A stretch of 64,000 nt of DNA from Rhodocaloribacter litoris (GTDB taxonomy: Bacteria > Bacteroidota > Rhodothermia > Rhodothermales > ISCAR-4553): assembly GCF_011682235.2 (NCBI RefSeq), contig NZ_CP076718.1:1575141-1639140 (forward strand), given 5' to 3'. Both the position numbers and the translations under genes were made by a program. The notes under the pieces are model-generated. The model saw only the letters and a list, made by a program, of their open reading frames with translations. It was not told the origin of the DNA and did not search any database. Within the stretch, counting starts at the first letter, position 1. Each line of letters opens with the position of its first letter. This document shows, piece by piece, positions 26,962-38,126 of the stretch.

Positions 26962-29592
26962 TCACTCCAGCGGCAGGCGAAAAATACGGCGAACATAGAC
27001 GTGCGCCGGCCCCTCGAACGAGATGGCGAGGGCCGTGTCGCCGTTCGGGGCAGGCGTCACCGTCACGCCCTCGACCGGGCCGATGCGGTGGGGCGTACGG
27101 GCGTGGAGCGTGTACGTGCGCCCCCCGCGCCCCTCGACGACGAGCTCGAGCCGCCCCGGTGCCCCCTCCGGCTTCATGGCCCGGGACCGGAGGATCCGCA
27201 GGCCCTCGTTCCGCGCCCCCTCGGCCGGGATCGGGCGGTGGACGTACACGTCCGTGCCGGGCGTGTGGGTATAGACCACCTCCACCCGCGCCGGCGGGCT
27301 CGTCACCCGCACCCGGGCCCGCTGCACGTCGCCCGGCCCGTAGACCGCCTCATAGTTCGCCGGCCCGTCGTTCACCCGCACCTCCGCGAACGTCACGTCC
27401 ATCGGGAAGGCCGGCGCCAGCTCCAGCGTCGCCGCGCCCGTCCCGGCGGTGCGCTCGACGACCAGGCGCGTCTCGCCGGCCGTACGCCGCATCGTGACCG
27501 TGTAGACGCCGTCTCCGGCGCGGACGCCCGTGAGCGTGAAGCCGTCCCAGTCCGCCGGCACCTGTGGGGCGAGGCGGAGGGTGCGCCCCGCGTCCCGGGC
27601 CTCCACGCCGAAGAGACCGCGCACGGCGGGCGTGATGACCATCGCCTCGGACCATACCTGGTGGTGCGACGACCGGCCGAACGCCGTGTTGAAGTCGCCC
27701 GAGAGCAGTTCGGTCACGTAGCCGAGGGCATCCTGGTACGTCAGCAGGGCGGTGGCCATCAGGGCCTGGTGGCCGACGTGGGGACGGTCGTACCGGTAGG
27801 CCGCCATCGAGGCCCAGCCGGTGAAGAGGGGCCAGACCGAGCCGTTGTGGTACGAGAGGGGGTCGTAGAGGTCGCTCGTGGCAGCGAGGATGCGGGTGCC
27901 CCAGTCGGTGGCCAGGGCGCCGGCCCCCAGGTGGTCGATGCTCGCCTGCGCCCGCTCGGCGTCGAGCACGCCCCACCACATCGGCACGGCGGGCAGGACG
28001 GTGTCCTCGTCGTACATGGCCTCGGCGCGCTCGGGCGTGGTGGCGCCCGGCGTGCGTGTGGCGAAGGCATAGTGGCCCGCCTCTTCGAGCCAGTAGTGTT
28101 CCTCGGTGGCCCGGCGGGTGCGCTCGGCGGCGGCGCGGGCCTCGGCGGCGATGTCCGTCTCGCCCAGCGCCTCGGCCAGCTCCGCCAGGCTCCGGGCCGC
28201 CTCGATCCACAGCCCCTGCATGTAGATCTCCTCGTGCGCCGGGTACAGCTCGCCCCCCTCCACCCAGCCGTGCCCGAACCGGGTATTCTCCACCAGCCCG
28301 TTGCCGTCCGTGTCCGTGGCGGCCGTGAAAGCGTAGGCCTTCTTCAGCGCCTCCCAGTTGGCCCGGAGGTAGTCCACATCCCCCGTGGCGCGGAAATGGT
28401 CGGCGTGGGCGATGATGAACAGGGGCGTCGCGTCGGCGCTGTTCCAGGGGTAAGAATAGTCCTCGAACCAGTCGAGCAGGGCGGCGCTCTGCGAGATCTC
28501 GTGCGGGATCTTGCCGTCGTCCCGCTGGAACTGCTTGAGGAAGTCGAGGGCGGTGCGGGCGGCCTCGACGTCGCCGTAGGCCAGCAGGGCGAAGGTGGTC
28601 CAGAGCGCGTCGCGGCCGAAGAACCAGGCGAAGCCGGGCCGTTCGCTGTTGCCGGCGGTGCGGAAGCCGGCCACGAAGCCGGTGCCCAGGTAGGGGTTCG
28701 TCGCCAGCCCCTTGTCCGTGCCGATCTTCGCCCAGGCAAAGGCCTCGTCGAGCCGGTCGTCCGGCGTGTCGATCTGCACGGTGCGGTCGAGCAGGTCGCG
28801 GTAGTAGCGGACCGTTTCGGCGTACCGCTCCGGCACGTGGTCGCGGAGGCGTTCGTAGGTGGCACGGGCCGCCTCGATCCCCTCCACGCTGCCGGCCACC
28901 ACCACCGGGATCAGGTAGTCGCGGCCCATCTCCGGCGTCACCTCGAAGACCAGCCGGTTGGGCACGTCGCGCGGCTCCTCCTGGTAAGGCATGATCGACA
29001 CGTCGCGGCCGACGGGCGCCCCGAGCACCCCGGCGAAGCGCCCGGTCTCCTCCACGATGCCGTAATAGCCGCCGGCCTCGTCCCAGAAGATGTTGCCCGT
29101 CATCAGCCCGGCGGGCCACATCAGGCGCAGGTCCGGGCGGAAGGAGACGGTGACGGTGAGCGGGCGGACGGTATCCACATCGAGCAGCATCACCACGCCC
29201 ATCTCGTCGACCGGGGCGAAGAGGATCTGGCGGACGGTGAAGGCGGCGTGCGTGTACGTGAGGATCGTCGCCTCGGGCCTCACGTCGATGTGGGTGACGG
29301 TCTCGGTGCCGGCAAACGAGCCGGGGTAGTCTGCGATCTGGAAGAACAGCTCGACGTCTGATACGAGCTTGAGCGGGTAGGCCCACACCTCGAAGGGGCG
29401 GTTCTCGTAGCCGAAGACGGCGGCGCGGCGGCCGAGCACGTCGAAGAAGGCGCCGTTCTGGACGGGCCGTTCGAGGCGGAGGCCGCTCTCGGGCAGGGCG
29501 AAGCGGGGCACGAGGCCCGCCTGGGCACGGGCCTGCGGCGCCGCCGGGACGGCCAGGAGGAGGACGAACAGCAGGGGGGTAATCGTTTTCAT
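26962..29592 (-). CDS. Exported (alpha/alpha)6-barrel glycosidase (glycogen-debranching/GDE_C-like)
   Basis: 876 residues beginning with a signal peptide (MKTITPLLFVLLLAVPAAP to ARAQ). An N-terminal beta-sandwich of about 290 residues is followed by a six-hairpin barrel with WFFGRDALWTTFALLAYGDV, ISQSAALLDWFEDYSYPWNS and ENTRFGHGWVEGGELYPAHE. This pattern is seen in amylo-1,6-glucosidase and related GH15/GH63/GH133-type enzymes. A beta-rich C-terminal domain closes it. It probably releases glucose or disaccharides outside the inner membrane for the symporter encoded divergently. The linkage cleaved is not determined. The start at 29592 is the ATG before the signal peptide. Confidence 0.78.
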   Translation of the reverse strand: MKTITPLLFVLLLAVPAAPQARAQAGLVPRFALPESGLRLERPVQNGAFFDVLGRRAAVFGYENRPFEVWAYPLKLVSDVELFFQIADYPGSFAGTETVTHIDVRPEATILTYTHAAFTVRQILFAPVDEMGVVMLLDVDTVRPLTVTVSFRPDLRLMWPAGLMTGNIFWDEAGGYYGIVEETGRFAGVLGAPVGRDVSIMPYQEEPRDVPNRLVFEVTPEMGRDYLIPVVVAGSVEGIEAARATYERLRDHVPERYAETVRYYRDLLDRTVQIDTPDDRLDEAFAWAKIGTDKGLATNPYLGTGFVAGFRTAGNSERPGFAWFFGRDALWTTFALLAYGDVEAARTALDFLKQFQRDDGKIPHEISQSAALLDWFEDYSYPWNSADATPLFIIAHADHFRATGDVDYLRANWEALKKAYAFTAATDTDGNGLVENTRFGHGWVEGGELYPAHEEIYMQGLWIEAARSLAELAEALGETDIAAEARAAAERTRRATEEHYWLEEAGHYAFATRTPGATTPERAEAMYDEDTVLPAVPMWWGVLDAERAQASIDHLGAGALATDWGTRILAATSDLYDPLSYHNGSVWPLFTGWASMAAYRYDRPHVGHQALMATALLTYQDALGYVTELLSGDFNTAFGRSSHHQVWSEAMVITPAVRGLFGVEARDAGRTLRLAPQVPADWDGFTLTGVRAGDGVYTVTMRRTAGETRLVVERTAGTGAATLELAPAFPMDVTFAEVRVNDGPANYEAVYGPGDVQRARVRVTSPPARVEVVYTHTPGTDVYVHRPIPAEGARNEGLRILRSRAMKPEGAPGRLELVVEGRGGRTYTLHARTPHRIGPVEGVTVTPAPNGDTALAISFEGPAHVYVRRIFRLPLE

Positions 29593-29912
29593 ACGCCGGG
29601 CACGAGGTGTCGAAGGTGAAACGAGAGGGGGCATCGCAACCACGCGCCTCCTCCGGAGAGAGGCGCCCTGCAATATGAAACGCCGAAGGGTGAGTTTCAA
29701 GGCAACGGCCGGCCCGCACGATACGGCCCCCTGCCCCTCACCGGTTTCCCACTCTGACCCTTTTGCCCGCAAAAAGAAAACGGGCGGTCCTTGCACGGGC
29801 TCGTTTTCGACCGGAGGCGCGGTGTTCCGGCTTGCATTTTTGATCTGTAAGCGCTTACCATGGCGCGATCCCAGGCCGTCTCCGGCTCCCCCGTCAACAA
29901 GCCTCGTCTGCG
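29593..29912. promoter_or_regulatory. Divergent control region between glycosidase and symporter
   Basis: 320 bases separate the start codons of the minus-strand glycosidase and the plus-strand symporter. It contains a perfect LacI-type palindrome (29847-29858). No further gene or repeat was seen. Confidence 0.55.
29847..29858. promoter_or_regulatory. LacI-type operator upstream of the SSS symporter
   Basis: GTAAGCGCTTAC is a perfect 12-bp palindrome with a central CG. It matches the site at 9134-9145 at 10 of 12 positions and shares the GTAA..CG..TTAC frame of 9029-9040. It lies 55 bases before the symporter start codon. Confidence 0.65.
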
Positions 29913-31583
29913 ATGCCCGTCTTCGAACTGACCTGGATCGACCTGTTGATGGTCCTGCTCTACGTCGTCTTCATCGTGTGGGTCGGCTTTTACGTGGCCC
30001 GCAAGACCGAAACCACGGACGACTACTTCCTCGCCGGCCGCTCGCTGGTGTGGTGGCTCATCGGCTTCTCGCTCTTTGCCTCGAACGTCTCATCGAGCAC
30101 GCTGGTGGGGCTTTCGTCGAGCGCGTTCAGCAGCGGCATCGCCGTCTACAACTACGAGTGGATGGCGGCGCTGGTGCTCATCTTCTTCGTCGTCTTCTTT
30201 CTGCCCTTCTACCTGAAGACGCAGGTCTACACGATGCCCGAGTTTCTGGAGCGGCGCTACGACGCCCGGTCGCGGTACTACTTCTCGGCGCTGCTCATCT
30301 TCATGAACATCGTCATCGACACGGCGGCGGCCCTGTATGCGGGGGCGCTGGTGGTGCAGATCATCTACCCTGCCATCCCGCTATGGCAATCGGTGGTCGT
30401 GCTCGGGGTGCTGGCGGGCCTCTACACGGTGGCGGGCGGCCTGAAAGCCGTCGTCTACACGGATGCCGTGCAGGCTGTGCTCCTGATCTTCGGCGCGTGC
30501 CTGGTGTCGTTCCTGGCTTTCGAGCAGGTGGGCTCCTGGGACGCCGTCACGGCCGTGGTGCCCGAGGCGGACCTGAGCGTCGTCCTCCCGGCCGACCACC
30601 CGGTGATGCCCTGGCCCGGTCTGGTCACGGGCGTCTTCCTCCTCGGCTTCTATTTCTGGGGGACGAACCAGTTCATGGTGCAGCGCACCCTCGGCGCGAA
30701 GGACCTCAACCACGGCCGATGGGGCGCCCTCTTCGCCGGCCTGCTGAAGCTGCCCATCATCTTCATCATGGTCCTCCCCGGCATCTTTGCCCGGCTCATC
30801 TATACCCCCGAGGCACGCCCCGAGATCGCCGCCCGCCTAGCCGAGAACGCCGACCTTCTTTTCCCCACCCTGATGTTCGACCTGCTGCCCGTGGGCATCC
30901 GGGGGCTGGTCATCACGGCCCTCATCGCCGCCATCATGTCCAGCGTCGACTCCACGCTCAACTCGGCCTCGACGCTCGTCACGATGGACTTCGTCAAGAA
31001 GCTCCGGCCCGACGCCTCGAACCACACGCTGGTCGTCGTCGGGCGCGTGGTGACCTTCACCTTCATGACGCTGGCGATCCTGTGGGCCCCGCAGATCCTG
31101 CGCTTCCAGGACCTGTGGACGTATCTCCAGCAGATGCTTGCCTACCTGGCCCCGCCGGTGCTGGCGTGCTTCCTGGTGGGCGTCTTCTGGAAACGGGCCA
31201 ACCGGCACAGCGCCTTCGCCGGCCTGATCGTGGGGCACCTGGCCGCCGCCGCCATCTTCGCGCTGGCGCTGATGGACAAGCTCATCGTGCAGACCGGCCC
31301 GCTCGGCCCCCAGGAAGCCACCCTGGCCGCCGCCGGCGTCCCCGTCCTGCACTTCCTCTACCTGGCCCCGCTGCTGCTGGTCATCAGCGCCGTCACGATG
31401 GTGATCGTGAGCCTGACCGGCGAGGAGCCCGACCCGCAGGTGGTACGCGAACTGACGTGGTCGCCGGCCTTCTTCCGCGAGGAGTCGAAAGAGCTGGCCC
31501 ACCTGCCCTGGTACAAGAACTACCGCTACCAGGTCGTCGGGATGCTCGGCCTCATCGCCCTGTTCGTCGGGATGTTCTGGTGA
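29913..31583 (+). CDS. Sodium/solute symporter (SSS family), probable sugar transporter
   Basis: A 556-residue inner-membrane protein with about 14 hydrophobic helices. Family marks are TTDDYFLAGRSLVWWLIGFS near residue 36, YTVAGGLKAVVYTDAVQAVL near residue 170 and IAAIMSSVDSTLNSASTLVT near residue 340 (the SSS sodium-site region). It couples sodium entry to solute uptake. Neighbouring glycosidase, amylosucrase and trehalase genes make an alpha-glucoside or glucose the likely substrate, but that is inference. A LacI-type operator precedes it. Confidence 0.9.
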   Translation: MPVFELTWIDLLMVLLYVVFIVWVGFYVARKTETTDDYFLAGRSLVWWLIGFSLFASNVSSSTLVGLSSSAFSSGIAVYNYEWMAALVLIFFVVFFLPFYLKTQVYTMPEFLERRYDARSRYYFSALLIFMNIVIDTAAALYAGALVVQIIYPAIPLWQSVVVLGVLAGLYTVAGGLKAVVYTDAVQAVLLIFGACLVSFLAFEQVGSWDAVTAVVPEADLSVVLPADHPVMPWPGLVTGVFLLGFYFWGTNQFMVQRTLGAKDLNHGRWGALFAGLLKLPIIFIMVLPGIFARLIYTPEARPEIAARLAENADLLFPTLMFDLLPVGIRGLVITALIAAIMSSVDSTLNSASTLVTMDFVKKLRPDASNHTLVVVGRVVTFTFMTLAILWAPQILRFQDLWTYLQQMLAYLAPPVLACFLVGVFWKRANRHSAFAGLIVGHLAAAAIFALALMDKLIVQTGPLGPQEATLAAAGVPVLHFLYLAPLLLVISAVTMVIVSLTGEEPDPQVVRELTWSPAFFREESKELAHLPWYKNYRYQVVGMLGLIALFVGMFW

Positions 31584-31626
31584 GGCCAGGAACCGATCGG
31601 TTCACGATCCGGGTGGCACGTTTCCG

Positions 31627-31668
31627 GTTCCAGGTTGGTGCCCCCTGATGCGAGGTAGAACCTGGAAC
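31627..31668. repeat. Inverted repeat between symporter and amylosucrase genes
   Basis: GTTCCAGGTT (31627-31636) pairs with AACCTGGAAC (31659-31668) over a 22-base loop. It has no T-run and is followed by GTGCAACCTGAAACC, a member of the dispersed ACGTGCAACCTGAAAC family also seen near 35690. It may be a recombinational repeat rather than a terminator. Confidence 0.5.
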
Positions 31669-31697
31669 GTGCAACCTGAAACCCCTGGCGAACGCCT

Positions 31698-33959
<2,262 letters not shown>

Positions 33960-34062
33960 ACCGGACGTCGCACGTTGCACGTTTGACGTTACACGTTGCC
34001 CTTTTTACGTCACTTCGAGATTAGATTATGACGCCGATGCTGCACGCGGACGGTGTTGTTAA

Positions 34063-34139
34063 GCCTGACGCTGTAGCCGCCCCCTTCACGGGTGCGCTCT
34101 GCCAGACGCCGGCATACCCGGGCTGAAGCCCGCGGCTAC
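34063..34139 (+). repeat. 77-bp direct repeat, copy A
   Basis: Identical to 34220-34296 except for one base. The element contains the hairpin-forming GGGCTGAAGCCC and GTAGCCGC...GCGGCTAC ends, so each copy could fold into a cruciform or RNA hairpin. Confidence 0.9.
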
Positions 34140-34219
34140 CTTCCGTCCCAGCGCCCGTTGTTGTCCCTCCGTCCACACGGCTTTACCGAACTTCGAGCGT
34201 AGATTATGACGCCCATTCA

Positions 34220-34296
34220 GCCTGATGCTGTAGCCGCCCCCTTCACGGGTGCGCTCTGCCAGACGCCGGCATACCCGGGCTGAAGCCCGCGGCTAC
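34220..34296 (+). repeat. 77-bp direct repeat, copy B
   Basis: 76 of 77 positions identical to copy A at 34063-34139. It ends 48 bases before the MFS start codon. Confidence 0.9.
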
Positions 34297-34344
34297 ATAC
34301 CGCTCGTCTCCACACCCAAAACAGCAACCCATCCGAAACGGTTC

Positions 34345-35565
34345 ATGTCCCAGTCCTGGAAAGTGCGTATCTCGCTGGCGTTGAACTTCTTCGTCTTCGC
34401 CATCCTGCTGAACACGGTCGGCATCGTCATCGCCCGGGTCATCGAGAGCTACGGGGTCGACGAGGCGGCGGCGGCGAGCCTGGAAGCGTTCAAGGACCTC
34501 TCCATTGCGGTGGCTTCCTTTCTGCTGGCCGCCTACATCCCCCGCTTCGGCTACCGGCGGTCGATGCTGGCGGGGCTGCTGGCCGTGACGCTGGCCTGCA
34601 TGCTGGTAGCCCTGGTGAGCGGTTTCTGGGTGACGCCCGTGCTCTACATGGCCATCGGCGTCAGCTTCGCCCTGATGAAAGGCGCCGTCTACGCCACCGT
34701 GGGCCTGATCACGAAGAACCAGCGGGATCACACGAGCCTGATGAACGTGCTGGAGGGAATCTTTCAGGTGGGAGCCCTCACCGGCCCGCTCTTCTTTTCC
34801 CTGGTGATCGGGCTGGACTTCTCCTGGAACCAGACCTACTGGCTCATCGCCATCGTGAGCGCGCTGGCGTTCCTGCTGCTGCTCGCCACCCCGCTCGACG
34901 AAAGCGAGGTGGCCTCGCATCCGGAACAGGCCGGCATCCTGGAGATGCTCAAGCTGCTGCGCCTGCCGATGGTGTGGGTGTTCGTCCTCTGTGCCTGGCT
35001 CTACGTGATGATCGAGCAGAGCTTCGGCACGTGGCTGCCCACCTTCCACGAGCGCATCTTCGGCCTCGCCCCCGCCATCGCCGCCGGGCTGTTGAGCGTC
35101 TATGCCGGCTCGATCGCCTTCAGCCGTTTTCTGATGGGCTATCTCTCGAAGCGCCTGCCCTGGCTGCCCACCCAGCTCGCCCTGCTCGCCGGCGCGTTCG
35201 TGCTCACCCTGAGCATCCTGCTGGTCACCGCCAGCTGGCAGCCCGGCACCATTACGGCCTGGCGCCAGATCCCCCCGCTGGCCCTCGCCTTCTCGGTGAT
35301 GGGCTTCTTCATCGGCCCCATCTACCCGACGATCATCTCCATCATCCTGAGCAAGCTGGAGAAACCCCGCCACGCCGCCATGACGGGCCTGATCATCATC
35401 TTCTCCGCCCTCGGCGGCACCACCGGCTCGTTCATCGTGGGCTTCATCTCGCGCAGCTTCAGCACCCACGACGCCTTCTATTACCCCCTGATCCCGATCA
35501 CCCTCCTGGGCCTGCTCCTGATCCCCTACAAACGCCTGACCGACCGCGCCGCCACCCTCACCTGA
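34345..35565 (+). CDS. MFS transporter
   Basis: A 406-residue inner-membrane protein with about 12 hydrophobic helices in two halves, typical of major-facilitator transporters. It starts with MSQSWKVRISLALNFFVFAI and contains a loop GYLSKRLPWLPTQ between helices of the second half. Position between amylosucrase and trehalase suggests a sugar substrate such as trehalose or sucrose, by context only. The ATG at 34345 is chosen; upstream codons in the frame translate the 77-bp repeat. Confidence 0.82.
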   Translation: MSQSWKVRISLALNFFVFAILLNTVGIVIARVIESYGVDEAAAASLEAFKDLSIAVASFLLAAYIPRFGYRRSMLAGLLAVTLACMLVALVSGFWVTPVLYMAIGVSFALMKGAVYATVGLITKNQRDHTSLMNVLEGIFQVGALTGPLFFSLVIGLDFSWNQTYWLIAIVSALAFLLLLATPLDESEVASHPEQAGILEMLKLLRLPMVWVFVLCAWLYVMIEQSFGTWLPTFHERIFGLAPAIAAGLLSVYAGSIAFSRFLMGYLSKRLPWLPTQLALLAGAFVLTLSILLVTASWQPGTITAWRQIPPLALAFSVMGFFIGPIYPTIISIILSKLEKPRHAAMTGLIIIFSALGGTTGSFIVGFISRSFSTHDAFYYPLIPITLLGLLLIPYKRLTDRAATLT

Positions 35566-35636
35566 CCGTTTTTCGTTTCTCGTTTCACGTTGCATGTTCG
35601 GCAGACTCGACGGAGTCCCCCGACCTTTTGTTTATT

Positions 35637-35654
35637 GCCACGAAGACACGAAGT
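35637..35654 (+). repeat. Dispersed 18-bp repeat, copy 4
   Basis: GCCACGAAGACACGAAGT, one change from the copy at 18180. It lies in the short spacer before the trehalase gene. Confidence 0.7.
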
Positions 35655-35727
35655 CACAAAGAGATGGTGGGTGCACGTCTCCCAGAACGTGCAACATGAA
35701 ACACGCAACCTGAAACCCGAAAGTACG

Positions 35728-37617
35728 ATGCGCCTGCACCTCCCCGTCGAAGACACGTTCCGTCGCCTGCTCGCGCAGGAGGACACGGACGGCGACCGGC
35801 AGATCACCGTCAAGGACACCGGGCCGAAGCGGTTCGTCATCGAGGGGGAGACGCCCTACGTGGTGGAGGGCACGTACGCGCTGTCGAACCTGCTGCAGGA
35901 GCTGGCGCTGGCGCGGGAGGCGGGCCGGGCCACGCTTGCGCTCGACGCCGAACGGCTCCACGAGAACCCCGTCCACCGCATCTCCCGCATGATCCGCGAG
36001 CTGTTCTGGGACGGGCTGACGCGCACCGTCGACGCCGAGGGGCTGGCCCGCACGGCCATCGATACGAAGGGCGAGGGCGCCGACCTCGACCGCCGCGCCC
36101 GCGTCTACGTGCCGGCCACCGACCCCGTGGCGCAGGACTACTTCGCCGGCGTGGCGCGGGAGCGGCCCGGGCTGGGGCTGGAGGTCATCACCCTGCCCGA
36201 ACAGATCACGCCCGAGTACGTCCTGGGCCTCAACGAGCGGCCCGGCATCCTGAGCCTGAAGCTCGTCCGCGGCGACGACGGGCGGCTGCGCGGGCTGCCG
36301 TTCGTGGTGCCGGGCGGGCGCTTCAACGAGCTCTACGGGTGGGACAGCTACTTCGAGGCCCTGGGCCTGCTCCACGACGGGCGCGTCGACCTGGCACAGG
36401 CGATGGTCGAGCACTTCCTCTACGAGATCACCCATTACGGGCAGATCCTGAACGCCAACCGGAGCTATTACCTGACCCGTTCGCAGCCGCCGTTCCTGAC
36501 GGCCATGGGGTGGGCCGTCTACGAGCACCTGCCCGCCGGCCCCGCCCGCGACGCCTGGCTCCGTGACGTGATGACGACGGCCCTCCGCGAGTACGAGACC
36601 GTGTGGACCGCCCCGCCCAAGCTGACCGAGACGGGCCTGAGCCGCTACTACGGGCGCGGCATCGGGATGCCGCCCGAGACGGAGGAGGGCCACTTCGACG
36701 CCGTGCTCCGCCCCTACGCCGAGGCCGCCGGCATGGAGCTGCGGGCCTTTGCCCGTGCCGTCCGCCGCCGCGAGATCGTCGTCCCCGAGCTCGATGCCTA
36801 CTTCGTCCACGACCGGGCGCTGCGCGAGTCCGGCCACGACAACAGCTACCGCCTCGAAGGGCGCGCCGCCCACCTCTGCACCGTCGACCTGAACGCCCTC
36901 CTCTACCGCTATGAGGTGGACCTCGCCCGCGCCATCGAGGAGGTCTTCGGCGGGCGGCTGGTGACGCCGGACGGCCGCACGCACACACCGGACGCCTGGC
37001 GGGCCCGCGCCGCGGAGCGCCGGGAGCGGCTCAACGCCCTCTGCTGGGACGCCGGCCGCGGCTTCTTCTTCGACTACGACTTCGTGGAAGGGCGGCAGAC
37101 CGGCTTCGAGAGCGCCACCACGTTCTACCCGCTGTGGGCGGGACTGGCGAGCGAGACCCAGGCCGAGGCGCTGGTCGCCCGCGCCCTGCCGCTGCTGGAG
37201 GCGCCCGGCGGGCTCGTCTCGACGACCGAAGCCTCGCGCGGGCCCGTCTCCGACGAGCGCCCGCAACGGCAGTGGGACTACCCCTTCGGCTGGCCACCCC
37301 ACCAGATCCTCGCCTGGCACGGCCTCCTCCGCTACGGCTACGCCGACGAGGCCCGCCGTCTGGCCTACCGGTGGCTCCACATGATCACGCGCAACGCCGC
37401 CGACTACAACGGCACCATCCCCGAGAAGTACGACGTCGTCCGCCGCACGCACGACGTGTTCGTCGAATACGGCAACGTGGGCACCGAGTTCGACTACATC
37501 ACCCGCGAGGGCTTCGGCTGGATGAACGCCTCGTACCAGCTCGGCCTGGACCTGCTGACGCCCCGCCTGCGCGAGGCGCTCGAAGCCGGCACGCCGGTGG
37601 AGCACCTGTTCGGCTAA
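35728..37617 (+). CDS. Alpha,alpha-trehalase of the neutral (fungal Nth1) type, GH37
   Basis: A cytoplasmic 629-residue enzyme hydrolysing trehalose to two glucoses. Trehalase signature 1 is PGGRFNELYGWDSYF (residues 195-209) and signature 2 is QWDYPFGWPPHQ. The general-acid region reads RESGHDNSYRLEGRA, the fungal neutral form, rather than the ESGWDFSSRW of E. coli TreA/TreF. Residues 15-34 (AQEDTDGDRQITVKDTGPKR) match the EF-hand-like Ca-binding loop of yeast Nth1. No phosphoregulatory N-terminal tail is present. The stop codon overlaps the convergent DoxX stop by three bases. Confidence 0.93.
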   Translation: MRLHLPVEDTFRRLLAQEDTDGDRQITVKDTGPKRFVIEGETPYVVEGTYALSNLLQELALAREAGRATLALDAERLHENPVHRISRMIRELFWDGLTRTVDAEGLARTAIDTKGEGADLDRRARVYVPATDPVAQDYFAGVARERPGLGLEVITLPEQITPEYVLGLNERPGILSLKLVRGDDGRLRGLPFVVPGGRFNELYGWDSYFEALGLLHDGRVDLAQAMVEHFLYEITHYGQILNANRSYYLTRSQPPFLTAMGWAVYEHLPAGPARDAWLRDVMTTALREYETVWTAPPKLTETGLSRYYGRGIGMPPETEEGHFDAVLRPYAEAAGMELRAFARAVRRREIVVPELDAYFVHDRALRESGHDNSYRLEGRAAHLCTVDLNALLYRYEVDLARAIEEVFGGRLVTPDGRTHTPDAWRARAAERRERLNALCWDAGRGFFFDYDFVEGRQTGFESATTFYPLWAGLASETQAEALVARALPLLEAPGGLVSTTEASRGPVSDERPQRQWDYPFGWPPHQILAWHGLLRYGYADEARRLAYRWLHMITRNAADYNGTIPEKYDVVRRTHDVFVEYGNVGTEFDYITREGFGWMNASYQLGLDLLTPRLREALEAGTPVEHLFG

Positions 37618-38108
37618 GCTTTGTGCGGTGCATACTCGCCGGCATAGACCGGTGGGTCCGTATCGGCAGGCCGTGCTCCGTTAGCGTTCCGGCGGCGGGC
37701 CCGGAGCGCGTCCAGGCTGTACCGGCCGGGTCCGATGAAGAGCAGGCTGAAGAAGAGCACGGCGCCCTTGAGAGCGTGTGCGGCGCCGCCCCAGCCGTCG
37801 CCCCGGCCCAGATGAAAAGCCACGGCGACGGACATCGTACCCAGGAGCCACAGGCACGCCGGGCGGAAGAACAGGCCCAGTGCCAGCAACAGCCCGCCCA
37901 CCGTCTCGGCACAGGCGGCCAGGAAGCCCCAGAACACGAAGCCGAACTCGATACCCAGGTGGCTCACGGCCTGCCCGACCTGCGCCCAGCGCTCCGGTCC
38001 ACCGACGAGCTTTCCCCAGCCGTGCAGGGTGATATAGGTCAACCCGATGCCGACGCGTAGCACCAGCAGGCCCAGGTCGATCAGGCGGCCTTTTCCGGAA
38101 GCATCCAC
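37614..38108 (-). CDS. DoxX-family membrane protein
   Basis: A 164-residue protein with four hydrophobic helices and the DoxX-type opening LRVGIGLTYITLHGWGKLVG, then CAETVGGLLLALGLFFRPAC. DoxX-family proteins are small inner-membrane proteins linked to quinone redox or oxidative-stress functions; the precise role is unknown. The tail after the fourth helix is hydrophilic. It is convergent with trehalase and lies 18 bases downstream of the alpha/beta-hydrolase gene on the same strand. Confidence 0.85.
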   Translation of the reverse strand: MDASGKGRLIDLGLLVLRVGIGLTYITLHGWGKLVGGPERWAQVGQAVSHLGIEFGFVFWGFLAACAETVGGLLLALGLFFRPACLWLLGTMSVAVAFHLGRGDGWGGAAHALKGAVLFFSLLFIGPGRYSLDALRARRRNANGARPADTDPPVYAGEYAPHKA

Positions 38109-38126
38109 GATGTCGTCGATCCGTTT

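Larger units (their letters stand above)
33960..34344. other. Repeat-filled intergenic region before the MFS gene
   Basis: 385 bases without a gene. They hold ACGTTGC-type simple repeats at 33968-34000, two copies of a 24-bp element (34012-34035 and 34190-34213) and two copies of a 77-bp element (34063-34139 and 34220-34296). Confidence 0.75.

Noticed and set aside
27001-29361. 786-codon plus-strand frame opposite the glycosidase
   Set aside because: Antisense shadow of a gene with clear domain motifs and a signal peptide.
29579-29590. Operator-like GTAATCGTTTTC at the glycosidase start codon
   Set aside because: It is not symmetric and is explained by the codons for MKTIT on the minus strand.
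31627-31668. Hairpin after the symporter gene as a terminator
   Set aside because: A 22-base loop and no T-run follow the stem; it belongs to a dispersed repeat family.
34012-34296. Repeats before the MFS gene as a CRISPR array
   Set aside because: Only two copies, the unit is 77 bp, spacers are irregular and no cas gene is present.
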